A stretch of 64,000 nucleotides of DNA from Stomoxys calcitrans (taxonomy: Eukaryota; Arthropoda; Insecta; Diptera; Muscidae): positions 129,175,736 to 129,239,735 of the forward strand of contig NC_081553.1 in the NCBI RefSeq assembly GCF_963082655.1, given 5' to 3'. This document shows, piece by piece, positions 34,940 through 46,104 of the stretch; position 1 is the stretch's first letter; every line of letters begins with the position of its first letter. The translations under genes were made by a program, and so were the position numbers. The notes under the pieces were generated by a model. That model did no database searches. It was not told the DNA's origin and saw nothing but the letters and a program-made list of their open reading frames with translations.

Positions 34940-35130
34940 GATTTCCATATACGAACAGACTGACATGGGTAAATCGACTGTAACTATAACGATTGTAACC
35001 TGGCACAACGCAATACACCCCACCTGTTTAACTACCCAGCCAATCCTAATCGACTTGAACTAGATCTTTCTCGACCTAACTCGCAGAGTTCCTAGATCTG
35101 GACGCTTAACAGTACTCAACAGACGAAAGG
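34940..35130 (+). pseudogene. Distal part of the split LINE 3' end
   Basis: It matches the zinc-motif region and end of the element at 30278-30724 (CGATTGTAACCTGGC, CACCTGTTTAACTACC, CAACAGACGAAAG), with many substitutions. Confidence 0.55.
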
Positions 35131-35189
35131 ATTTCTTATCTATGATATTGCTTTTTATAAGCGTTATAAAATCAAAATTTTTAAAAATA

Positions 35190-35195
35190 TTTATT
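35190..35195 (-). terminator. Candidate poly(A) signal of MNS1
   Basis: AATAAA on the minus strand, about 104 bp after the stop codon. Confidence 0.5.
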
Positions 35196-35298
35196 TACAA
35201 AAGTCAATATCAAATGTTGTACTCGTCATATTTTATGTAAGCTGCAATCAGTATACATTTTAGAACCAGCGTATTTGAAAGAATTTTAATAATCAATT

Positions 35299-36702
35299 CT
35301 ACTCCGGTTGTAGCGATAAAAACTCCCTATCCGAAGGCTTTATTACTCCAGGTGGTAAATAACGTAGCAATTCTTTCGGAGTCGATTGCAAAATACGGAT
35401 GCGTTCGTCTTCTATACATTGATTCCTAAAAAATGATGCATACATTTAGACAGGACATGTAGTTTTTAAGCAAATTGTAAATTACCTTCTTTGCTCCGTT
35501 TTCAACAACCTTCCGTATTCACTTATTCTTTCGGCTATTTCTTCAGCACGTTGGCTACGTCTCAACTCAATCATTTCCCTCAATGCTTTATTGTGTTCCA
35601 TAACTTTGCGACGACGCTTTTCGTCTGACAATTGATCTAATTTATCTTGCTCTGCCATCTGACGCATAAACTCCTCACGTATTCTTTTCTCTTCTTCCTG
35701 CAGTTTGAGCTGCTTTTGGGCAGCAATTTCTTTCCGATAAGCTTCTAATTGTGATTTTATTGCCCCTTGTTCTCTAATCTTTCTTTCAATATTCTGCCGG
35801 TACTTCAAATCCTCCTTAGCTTTACGTTCTTCTATCAAGAGGGAAATTAAAAGTTCCTCCCTTTTTTCCTTCTCACTTTTTACTGCCGCCAGTTCATTAC
35901 CAATCCTTTCGCTAAGTGCCATTTTTTCTGCAATGATTTGTCTTTTTTGTGCTTCCATTCGGCTCTTCATTTCGTCTCTTTCCATTTGATATGCCATGAG
36001 TTTCTCAGTGTCGTCCAAGTTTTGCTCTTTCTCCAATTGTCTTTGAATTTCTCTACTGCGCACACATTCCTCCATTTCCTTTCTACACAGATCCCTAAAA
36101 CGTTGACTTAAATCTTTTTCCGCTTTTTCCTCGGCCTGTATATGTTTAAGGGTCTTTTCCATATCTTCGCGATCTTTTATAACAGATTCAAACTCATTCT
36201 TGCGTTTTTGTTGCATTTCTCTCATCTGTTCTTGTAAAATTTCCCGAACTTTGTTCTTCTTTTGTCGTTCCTTTTCCTCCTGTTGTAGGATAATCCTTTT
36301 AGATTTTTCACATTCAGCTAGCCAGTTGTCGTCTTCCTCACGTTTTCTTTGGATTTCCAATTGTTTCCGTTTTTCTTGTTCTGCTCGTTGTTCTGCCAAC
36401 TCTCTGGAAACAAAAGCAACCTGCAGTTGATTTTGAAGCAAACGCAGTTCATGGCTTTCACAACGCAATTTTTGTCTACGTTTCTGTTCCAATATGTCCT
36501 GGTTTTTATACTCCCTTAGTTCATTGCATATGTCAACATCCAATGGAATCGATGAATGGTTCGGATTCGGTACTTTTTGCTGCCGTGTTTCATTTGTTTT
36601 CAGGCGCCTTTCTTCATCGAGAATGTACTTTTGAAAGTAATTCTCAGAATTTCCAACTCCTTTATGGCGACCATCACTTTTAGTTACACACTCGAAGGAC
36701 AT
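35299..36702 (-). CDS. MNS1: MNS1-like axonemal coiled-coil protein (TPH domain; 2 exons)
   Basis: Exons are 36702-35486 and 35425-35299 (60-nt intron), giving 447 aa; human MNS1 has 495. Nearly the whole protein from about residue 60 on is charged heptad coiled coil rich in E, K, R and Q (trichohyalin-plectin homology). The C-terminal exon supplies IEDERIRILQSTPKELLRYL then PPGVI, which matches the conserved EEERLKLL...LLGYLPKGV end of MNS1 and separates it from other TPH proteins such as CFAP45 or CFAP53. In the family it is a microtubule inner protein of motile cilia and sperm flagella. In a fly the likely site is the sperm axoneme; this is inference. Confidence 0.85.
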
Positions 36703-36988
36703 GGCTAAAATAATATTATTAATTCAAAAATATATATAATTTTGTGTTACCCGGGACAACACAATAGGGATCTAATAACGATAAGGGCAAGGCGTTATAA
36801 GGCCTTGGATAAGGGTTAATAATAATTAATTCGACTTTTCGTACAAAAAAGTCGAAGTAGACTTTTACTAACTAAAAAAATCGAATAATCGACTTTGAAG
36901 TAAGAAAAAATCTCTACGTCAAAACGCATTGTAAAAAAATAGTGACGAAGAATATGTGAACACATTCAGTAGAAGTACTGAGTTCTAT
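36703..36988. other. MNS1 upstream region
   Basis: It contains palindromic TCGACTTTT/AAAAGTCGA motifs at about 36830-36900, also seen at 27620-27700. Confidence 0.4.
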
Positions 36989-37315
36989 CATGGAACAATT
37001 AAGAGGTAGATTCATTAGCACAGCAACAAAAATCTACCCCCAACGAAACTACATTGAGTGGCAAATGCCGTAAATTGATATGTCAAAGTGGTTTTAGAAA
37101 TAAACTTTGTTTTACAACTTATCTTCTACAAGTGTGTTTTATATTTGTATTTTCATAATTATAACACTGTTTTTTTTTTGCTTTTGTGTGGAATATCGGA
37201 TCGAATAGAATATCTTTTTAAGATTTTAGAGGAATATCACAGCTGTGATATCAAGTCTTTGACATTTAGACTTACTGCAAAATCAAAGCAAAAATAAAAA
37301 GATTGTACTTGTAGT
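36989..37315 (+). repeat. Repeat family G, copy 1 (KCTD9 upstream)
   Basis: It shares GTGGTTTTAGAAA, TTTTATATTTGTATT, ATATCGGATCGAATAGAATA and TTTAAGATTTTAGA blocks with 59705-59965, and the second half with 54560-54715. It is non-coding. Confidence 0.6.
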
Positions 37316-37489
37316 GCATCTTGGAGTACTATGAGCAAAATATTAGTGACATGTGGCTGCGTCAGTATATATTTCGCTACTGATTTCGCAGCGAAATGCC
37401 TGACGGACCCTAATCATTGCCAGAACACAAACAAAAGTCAAACAACAACACAAAGAATCTTACCCTCGTGTTTGTAAGTATGCATGGCG

Positions 37490-37785
37490 AAACAAAGGTG
37501 GTCTCATTTGTACAACAAACATAAATCATATGGTGCAATCCGCCATCTTGTCAGCACGCTGCTCGATGTTTTGCCAACACGCACAAATAATTGTGTGTGT
37601 ATACGTGTGCGAACATTAGCAGAGAATATGCGAGAAAGAAAGTAACAACAAAGCTATTGCAAACAAAAAACAGCTGCTCGCCTGAGACCACCTTACCGTA
37701 CACTACCTGGTGCGGTACAAATAAGAGAATGCAAACAAAATCTGTCATCTTAATACCGCCACCTTTTTAAATCCGCCTTGGAGGG
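37490..37785. mobile_element. MITE family E, copy 1 (KCTD9 upstream)
   Basis: The terminal motifs AAAGGTGGTCTCA (37493) and TGAGACCACCTT (37683) are inverted. The core holds CATATGGTGCAATCCGCCAT, GATGTTTTGCCAACAC, AGCAGAGAATATGCGAGAAA and a CAGCTG site. The right flank retains the outer CCACCTTTTTAAATCCGCC TTGG motif near 37759-37782. It ends about 210 bp before the KCTD9 start codon. Confidence 0.65.
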
Positions 37786-37997
37786 ATACCCTATTAAATA
37801 TACAATTACGTTAGACTAAGCGAAAATAAACCAGCTGATTATCCATTTATGTTTGTCACCGATTCATTTCATTTCAGTTTCAGCTTTTACCGTTCTATAT
37901 TTACATCTAGTGCACAAACATTGAGATTTCGTAGGATATCGAGTTCTAAGTTAAGAATTAGAAAATAAAAAAAAGTTTAAAGAACTTTATATATATT

Positions 37998-40900
37998 ATG
38001 AATATAGAAGGGGACACTTGCAATGCTGCATCGTCTCAAGATAAGGAAAGAACATCGGCCCCTTCAACCTCGGCGGTGGTTAAAGTAGCAAGCAAACAAC
38101 AAAAGTTTCCTTCATCAAAATGGGTGAAAATAAATGTTGGAGGTAAAGTTTTCCAAACCACCATATGGACTTTGGTGAGCAAAGAACCAGACAGTATGTT
38201 GGCACGAATGTTTTCGCAAGACGGTGCAATGATGCCAAGTGATCAGGACGAACAAGGAGCATACCTAATAGACAGAAGTGCACACTATTTCGAACCCATT
38301 ATAAATTACTTAAGGCACGGACAGCTCATTGTAGATCCCAACATTAGTTTGGAGGGGGTTTTGGAGGAAGCGAAATTTTTTGGTTTAGAATCACTAGTAA
38401 GCCAGCTGGAATCACAAATAATGCAAAACAACCAGTCTTTAGATAACCAGCCATTGACCCGAAGAGATGTTATTAAAGCATTAATACAAACGTCGCACAT
38501 GACAGAGATACGTTTTCAGGGTGTGAACTTGGCCGGAGCTGATTTGAGAAAGTTAGACTTTCGTAATATAAATTTCAAGGTGTGTATGTAATGTAAATGT
38601 TATTATTAAGTACTTGAACTAAGTTGATGTTTGTTTTAGTATGCCTGCATGCAAAGATGTAATCTGTCCCATGCAAATTTAACGTACTGCTGTTTGGAAC
38701 GTACTGATTTAGCATATGCCAACTTGGAATGCGCTCAGCTTATATCAGTTAAAGGTACTTAGTTTTTTTATTTAAAATTCATCTTGATTGGAAATCATAT
38801 TCACCAAACTAATTTTTTGTCATCGTGAAATATTTTTAATGTTTATTACTAAGTCGAACTAAGTAAGTTTGTGCTCGTGTTACCACGTACTCGCATTTAG
38901 TAGTAAATGTTGTGATATAGCGATCTGCGACCCCATAAAGTTTATAAATTCTTGTCTTGACAATCTAGCTATGTCCTTCCGTCCGTTCATTTGTCAAAAT
39001 CGGAACGAGTGAAGCACACGCGCCTGAAATTTAGCAAGGATACTTCTTATTAATGTTTTCTTGAACCCTAGAAGCCACAATTTTGTCTCAAATCCCGCCT
39101 TAGTTTAGGTTAAGTTAAAGTGGCAGGCTCACTTAGACGTTTTCGCCCATCGTGATACCACAGGACTAGGTATCATATGCTGACACACACACACAGCAGA
39201 TGTTTTATAGTTTTCTCTTCCTCGACGTCCTCTCAGTTTCAGCAAAACTCGATACTGGCAACCTTAAGGCTGTCAGCATGTATTTCCATACGATGGTTGA
39301 GTCGTCTGTTCTAGCCAGTGACAGCGAAGCCTAAGACTTCTTCAAGTCTAGATCAGTGTTCCCGTTTTTGGTAGGTTCCTACCAAAATTGATAGGTTTTT
39401 ATTTTTTTGGTAGGTTGGTAGGCTGACCTCATGACCATCAGGACTTTCCAACAGATAAATACCAAGTCAATTACTGAAAAAATCGTCGGGGATCACTCAA
39501 AATTTGTTTCTTGTCGTTTTTGTGTATTTGTTAGGAGTGCAGAAAAAACCATAGATATCGAAGGTCCAAGTAATGCTAGAAAAGGCCTCACTGTTTTAAA
39601 TTTCAGAAAAAAGGATGTAAGTTCTGGTATTGACTGTAAGTGGTACAATTGTTAAGGGGTCTTTTCGAATTTTATCCAAACTCAGCACAGTTGTCGGGGC
39701 ATAAACTCGACTTCGACTTTCGAAACAGAGCCTGTTTTTCTTTTTCCGTCGCTAAGCACTAAAGATTCAGTAGTAGCCAGCCTTGAAATAAATATCATTA
39801 CTGACTGGCTTACTTATATATGCCACGCGATTCAAAGATACCGCCATCTTGCCTTAAGTTGCTGATTTAAGCCGCTTCTGCAGGGAAAAAAGCCTCATTG
39901 TAGGAAGTGATGCTAATGAACATGTAGGAAGTGATTCTAATGTAAGCACCACGCAGGCTGGAAAATTTAACTCCAATTTGTGTGGTGTTCATTGCTGTCA
40001 TGAGAAACTTAGCTGCGAGCTACCGGGCGCGTCCACAGGTTGCGGATAGTGGAATGCTTCATACGGAGTAGCCGCAACGGCAGTCGCGGGCAATCAGCGG
40101 TGAGAGGCCGGGCGGCACCGGTTCTTGCACAAATGCTGAGTGCTTATGATGCTCGAAATGACAAGGCGCCTGTACCCGCGGCGATCGGTCCTTTGATGAG
40201 TTGATGAGGATCGCCACCCCCATATGAAAAAGGGGCTACAATAACAACAAAAACAATTTTAGGTCTGTTTGCCAGTACAAATTTGCAGGAGAGTTAGAAC
40301 ACATTTTTTTTTGTGAATCGAACGTCACAAAATGGGTATAAAATTAAAGGTCTTTGACTACGAATCTGATTTACACATTTTGGACAGAGTCTGGGACCGA
40401 CCCACCCACCTAATATGCTTCAATAAGACGTGTAGTTCCATCGGGAAAATATGGGAAATAAACGAATATAAACGAATATATATAATATAAGGATTTAAGT
40501 ATCTGGGTCACGTCCTGCCGTTCAGCCGGATATGTAGATCTCGACATTAAAGAACTCAAATATATTGTCTTTTGGGACTTAGCACCGACCCTCTCCTCCC
40601 AATAAAAACAACACCAAACTGTCATGTAGGACGAGCGAGAATATCTTGTATTCAAATGAAAGGATGTGTCAGAGGGCAAACGCCTACCCAAAGAAAAAAA
40701 GAATTAGAAATAATAAATGAAGGCCGATCGGGATAGAATAGATCTGCAAAACAAAGGCCTTTGGTAGGATAGTACACTTTTTACCCACAAATTGGGATAG
40801 CCACAGGAGGACCTGCGGATCTTTAAAATGTGGTATCCCAAGTGGTAGCTTTTAAATATGATTTTGAAAGTAGATAACCAATACAAAAAAAAATTAATAT

Positions 40901-43900
40901 CTTGATCGTCACCTTCAAAATGCTTGACATAATGAGGCTCAAAAAAATCGTGCTCTAGCACGATGCTGATATTATTTCAGGTCCACCTCCTAAACTCCTT
41001 TTAAACCGTCCATGTTTACCTACTATGACAATAAGGGGCTAAAATTACAGGTATTTGATAGAAGAAAACGAAATTGATATTCAATTTTGAGGCCAAGTGT
41101 TTGGGGGTCGTCTCACCCCATAAACTCTCCCAAAACCAATTGCAGCTCAAATAAAAGATAACTTTTTTCCCACAGTAGAGCACGACGCTTATATTTTTTC
41201 AGGGCGAAGTGTGTGAGTGGCCGCCCCACTCTACTAACGCCTCAAACTGGACATATTTGTGGATTATGGCAAAAAGGGGTTCAAACCTGATATCTGTTTT
41301 ATGGCCAAGTGTTTCAGGGACGAGTCATCTCATAAACTCCCCCTGAACCACAAATATATACCGACTATAGCCATATGTAGCTCAAATGTGGTTTTTGGGA
41401 GTAGAGTATGAATCTGATATCCACTTTCGGGGCAAAGAGTTTGGCTACTCCAATCCACCAACAAAACCAAGAGAATGAAGTAGATCTAAAATCCAAACTT
41501 TAGTGAGTGGACCCTCTCCTTACCATATTTTCAAAAGCGCCAGATCTCGCAGATGGATGGGGCAATTTACGCGAAATTTAGTATGTTTATAACAGCTCAA
41601 AAACAGGTGCGGCCGTCCCATCTCCAAAGGACGCCAAATGGAAATTTTAACCAATAATGACAATATTAGGCTCATATGAAATATATTTAGGCTCAAATGA
41701 AAGAAATTTGGTAGTAGAGAACCAATCCCTTTGGGGCGAAATATCTAAAAGGCCGGTACTAGCACCCCCAAACGGTTTTTTGCTGACCGTGCCAGTATAG
41801 GGAGGGCTCAGACAAAATAAGAGAGTGAAAGAAGAAGCAGCAGGCCCTATCCAGCGAGTTTGCTAATAAAAACAACAGAGCAACCACAAAAAAAGTGGCT
41901 GCCGAAAAAATCCCATTTTTAGCAACTGGCATTGGCAACTTTAGTTTAAAGTTGCATGTCGTTATGAAAATTTGTCAACTGACAACGCAATTAAACTAAG
42001 GTTGCCATCCATAATCGACAGCTATATCAAAACATGTTCCGATTTATGGCTGGTACTATGTTCGTATTTCATCGTTGAAAACACATTTTTTCGTGATTAA
42101 TTTTTTAAAACACTACATTAAAAACAGTTTTATTAAAATTGTACCATGAGTAATAAGAAAAAGTCCTACTGAATGAAATCAGCATGGTGATTTGCTTTAA
42201 AATCTATTATCCAAAAAAAGTAATCGCCGAAAAATATCGCGAAAAGCGAATATAGTACCAGCCTTTACCCGCTAAATAACAAAAAATACGGGTCTGTGCC
42301 ATATTTCAGCGTATTAACCAAATTTGTTTGGCTGTAGCTGGATTACAAACGACGGACAGACATACCGACATCGTTAAATTGTCTTAGAATTTTACGTGGA
42401 ACAAGAATATATACAGCGGTCAAAAAAAGTATTCATCATTAGCAAAATTGATAATAAATTCACTTATTTTGGGTAATTGAAGAAAATTTAAAGTAAACAA
42501 ATAATGCAGTTTTATGCAATAGTTTATTTTTCGTAATATGTTTTAAAATAAATTCAAAAAATAAATTTAATTAGCGCAAAAAATGCAATTTTATATAATA
42601 ACACCAAAAACAGAACAAAAAAAGTATTCATCATTGATGTGCTATCATCAAAGTCAAATTCAAATATTATTTGGGAATCCCCCTTTTCTGCTTTATTTAG
42701 TAAAGGAGGCTTTGCCCTTGACAGCAAATATTTAATTTCATTGAAAATATAGTTTTTGTCAAAATGGGTCGTAAGCAAAACGAGGTTTCTGATGAGGTAA
42801 AAGTTTTGATAATAAAACACCACAGGAATGGTTTAACTCAAAAAACTATCAGTGAAATATTAAATAGACCACGATCTACTATACAATCCATCATCAGAAA
42901 GTGGACAGAAACGAAAACTGTTGACAATAAACCAAGATCTGGTCGACCAAAAGCACTTTCAGTTGGAGTTGTGCGTTGGCTAGTGCGGCAAGTTCAGAAA
43001 ACTCCGAAGACAAATGCGACCATTCTTCGTAAAAACACTATGGAATATTTAGGGAAGGAAGTTACTACACAAACAATTCGAAATACACTCAAAAGGCATA
43101 GTTACAGAGGAAGAACTGCACGTAAGAAGCCCTTTATAAATAAAATAAACCGAGTGAAAAGGCTAAACTTCGCAAAAATGTATGTAAAACAGCCCGAATC
43201 ATTTTGGAAAACAGTCATTTTTGCAGACGAGAGCAAGTTTAATCTTTTTGGGTGCGATGGAAAGGTCATAGTGTACAGAAAACCAAATACAGAGCTTGAA
43301 GAACGAAACACAGTTGCTACTGTAAAACATGGTGGAGGTGGTTTAATGGTTTGGGGGTGTATGGCGGCTTCAGGAGCGGGAAATCTTGAAATTATTAATG
43401 GAGTAATGGATCATAAGTATTACATTGACATTTTAAAGAGGAATTTAAAAGATAGTGCTGTAAAACTTGGGCTTGGTAAAAACTTTCAATATTATCAAGA
43501 TAATGACCCCAAACATTCTGCTTTAAATACCAAGATGTGGATGCTGTATAACTGCCCCAAAGTCATTAAAACTCCTCCTCAAAGTCCCGACTTGAACCCA
43601 ATTGAACATCTTTGGGAACATCTCGAACGCAAATTGAGAACGCGCAATTTTTCGAGCAAGAGTCAAATGCAACAGGTGATAATGGAGGAATGGACTAATA
43701 TAGACCAAAATATAACCGATGTCAAACCGTTTAAAAGAAGTTATAAGACGCGGTGGTCGAATAACAAAGTATTAATTTTTTTAAATTATGTTATTTATTT
43801 TTTTGTTTTTTTGCAATGATGAATACTTTTTTTGTTTAATTTTTTGTGTTCAGCTGTAAAATGGCCCTTTTTGTTCCAATAAATACTATTTTTTTCTTTA

Positions 43901-46104
43901 AAAACAATGAAATTGTGTACATATATATCACACAAGCACTACTGCATCATTAGTTTAATATGTTTTTATTCCAATTGTCTTTTGTAGACTTATTAAAAAA
44001 AAAACATTGAATGATGAATACTTTTTTTGACCGCTGTATGCTGTGCAGGGAAATGGATATTTCGATGTTTTGCAAATGGAGTGACAAGGACAAAATGAAA
44101 CATAACTCAAAAAAAATAATTTTTGGATAACTTATGCACCCAAATTTGGCACGGACATTGAGTGGCCTGGTAAAGAGTATGACGCCCATAAACGCTTTAG
44201 TTTTTATTCGATTTCGCTGAAATTTTAAACTGTAAGTAGTTTTAGGCTACCCACCATCTGACCCAAATATGGTAAAGATCGGACTGTATTTAGATATAGC
44301 TGTCATATAGACCGATATGGCGATTAAAGGTCTGAAGATCATAAAATCTTATATTTATAAGTCACTGTTGAATTTCGTATTTCAAATTTCAACGAAATCA
44401 GGTAATAAATAAAGCTTTTATGAGCTTCAGACCCTTAATCGCCATATCGGTCTATATGACAGCTAGATCTAAATACAGTCCGATCTTTACCATATTTGGG
44501 TCAGATGGCGGGTGGCCTAAAACTACTTACTGTTTCAAATTTCAGTGAAATCGGATAAAAAATAAAGCTTTTATGGGCGTCATACTCTTTATCAGGAGAT
44601 CGGTCTGTATGGCAGCTATATCTAAATATAGTCCGATCCGAACCATATTTGAGACGGATGTCGGGAGACCTTCAGACACTTTATCGGCAGATCGAAATAT
44701 ATGGCACCTATATCTAAATAGAGTCCGACCTCAACCATATTAAGCTCGGATATCGGGAAGCTCAAAACAACTCACTGTTTCTTATTTCATCGAAATCGGT
44801 TAAAAAATAAAGCTTTTATGGGCTTCAGACCCTTGATCGGGAGGTCGGTCAAATGGCAGCTATATCTAGATATAGTCCGATCTGGACCATATTTAGTTCA
44901 GATATCGGGAGGCCTTAAACTACTCACTGTTTCAAATTTCGGCGAAATCGGATAAAAACTAAAGCATTTATGGGCATTTGACCCGTTATCGTCAGATCGG
45001 TCTATATAGCAGCTATATCAAAATATGGTCCGATTTGGGCCGTTCAAGAACTTAAGCAACGTGCATGAAAAAGACGTATCTGTGCCAAATTTCAGCAAAT
45101 TTCAATTTTTGAAGGCTGTAGAGTGATTACAACAGACGGACGGACAGACGGATAAACGGACAGAAACACGGGCATCGTTAAATGGTCTTAGAATTTTACG
45201 ACGATCCGAAATATATACAATTTGTAGGGTCGGAAATTGATATTTCGATGTCTTGCAAACGGAATGACTAAATGAATATACCCCCTATCCTACGGTGGTG
45301 AAATCCTAACACAACAAGACACATGACAGGAAGACTTAAATATCAAACCGTGCAAACAGTGCAAGAAAATAAATATTGTGGTAGAACAAGCAGGCAACAT
45401 GGCATAGTACCTCACAAATGTCGCCATCATTTAGAGGGGATAACCACCGCTGGAAAGTTTTCTCATGTTTTCCCCAGGATATGAACTGAGGCGTTCAGCG
45501 CCATAGACGGACATGCCACACTCTAATAACAAGTATAATTATATCTGGCACAAGATATAGCTGGATATGGCATATGCATATAACAGATAATTAGATTTGA
45601 CCATATCATTTTTTCTCGTGTATTGCAAACAGTTCAAGTCATTAATAAAATCAAGAGGTTGTCTCTGTTTACTGCTCTTCAGTTGCTAATTCACATAAGA
45701 ACTGCTCAATAATGATGATAAATTACTTCCACAAAAAAGGTTGTGTTTAAAGATGTTACCAATTATTTTCAGGTTTATGTGCCAATATGGAAGGTGCGAA
45801 TTTAAGAGGATGCAATTTTGAGGACCCATCTGGCCTTCGTACTAATCTTGAGGGTGTAAATCTCAAAGGGGCCTGCTTGGAAAGTTCCAATATGGCGGCT
45901 GTAAACCTTAGAGTAGCCAATCTTAAAAATGCCAACATGAAAAACTGCAATTTGCGTTCCGCTGTGCTAGCTGGGGCTGATTTGGAGCGTTGCAATTTGT
46001 CTGGAAGCGATCTACAGGAAGCCAATTTAAGGGGAGCTAATCTGAAAGATGCAGAGCTTACTCTTATGGTCACACCTCTACATATGGCGCAGGCCATCCG
46101 CTAA
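37998..46104 (+). CDS. KCTD9: KCTD9-like BTB/pentapeptide-repeat protein (3 exons)
   Basis: Exons are 37998-38579, 38640-38754 and 45773-46104, giving 342 aa; the 7-kb second intron holds a Tc1-like element and repeat arrays. A T1-type BTB domain (about 42-135: KWVKINVGGKVFQTTIWTLV, EPDSML, YFEPIINYLRHGQLIVDP, VLEEAKFFGLESL) is followed by pentapeptide repeats of the A(D/N)LXX type from about residue 172 to 335 (LAGADL, LSHANL, LAYANL, MEGANL, LRGANL) and the conserved end TPLHMAQAIR. In the family, KCTD proteins act as CUL3 adaptors, and the repeats form a right-handed beta helix. The human protein (389 aa) has an extra N-terminal KHA domain; here it is replaced by about 40 Ser/Thr/Lys-rich residues. 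Confidence 0.95.
38755..39990. repeat. KCTD9 intron 2, proximal part
   Basis: About 38915-39065 is a family A fragment (GCGACCCCATAAAGTTTATA, CCGTCCGTTCATTTGTC). A (CA)n run lies at 39182-39193. A 74-codon frame at 39431-39655 is not recognised and has no splice support. Confidence 0.4.
39995..40245 (-). repeat. Retroelement 3'-tail repeat (family C)
   Basis: It carries GAGCTACCGGGCGCGTCCAC, AGGTTGCGGATAGTGGAATG, GAGAGGCCGGGCGGCACCGG and TTGCACAAATGCTGAGTGCT as in the other copies, with ACAATAACAACAAA nearby. Confidence 0.55.
40320..41800. repeat. Repeat family D array, second locus
   Basis: It is made of units with CGAATCTGAT, TTGGGGGTCGTC, AAACTCCCCCTGAA and GAGTAGAGTATGAATCTGAT blocks in both orientations, related to 16820-18420 but more diverged. 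It is inside the KCTD9 intron. Confidence 0.5.
41801..42289. other. Unassigned KCTD9 intron DNA
   Basis: No gene or repeat end recognised. Confidence 0.3.
42414..44036 (+). mobile_element. Tc1-like DNA transposon, second copy (1623 bp)
   Basis: The TIRs are the same as in the 6131-7771 copy (CAGCGGTCAAAAAAAGTATT...), with TA at 42412-42413 and 44037-44038. Internal direct-repeat copies are at 42614-42635 and 43815-43836. It is 18 bp shorter, mostly from a 17-bp deletion in the transposase near 43718. It is inserted into repeat family B within KCTD9 intron 2, in the opposite orientation to copy 1. Confidence 0.93.
42764..43819 (+). pseudogene. Tc1-type DD34E transposase with a C-terminal frameshift
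   Basis: It is near-identical to the 6393-7421 protein over about the first 315 residues, with around seven substitutions, and the DDE residues are all intact (in FADESKF, YYQDNDPKHS, DLNPIEHLW). After NIDQNIT a 17-bp deletion shifts the frame. The last ~27 family residues are replaced by an unrelated tail, and the frame extends to 351 codons. The catalytic core is complete, but the damaged end probably reduces or abolishes function. Confidence 0.9.
45410..45520 (-). mobile_element. SINE fragment
   Basis: It matches the B-box half of the 392-712 SINE (GGGGATAACCACCGCTGGAA, CAGGATATGAACTGAGGCGT). The B box is mutated. Confidence 0.5.

Larger units (their letters stand above)
42290..45303. repeat. 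Repeat family B array interrupted by a Tc1-like element, with a large hairpin
   Basis: The left part (42290-42413) ends in GGAACAAGAATATATA, and the right part resumes at 44039 with GGGAAATGGATATTTCGATG; together they match the uninterrupted end at 15005-15060. Beyond it, ~153-bp units follow (CAGC core at 44460, 44613, 44857 and 45010), ending at ATCCTACGGTGGTG. The first unit exists as an inverted pair (about 44168-44352 and 44410-44596). Confidence 0.65.

Noticed and set aside
43102..43311. Minus-strand frames of 60-69 codons inside both Tc1-like elements
   Set aside because: They are antisense shadows of the transposase and occur identically in both copies.
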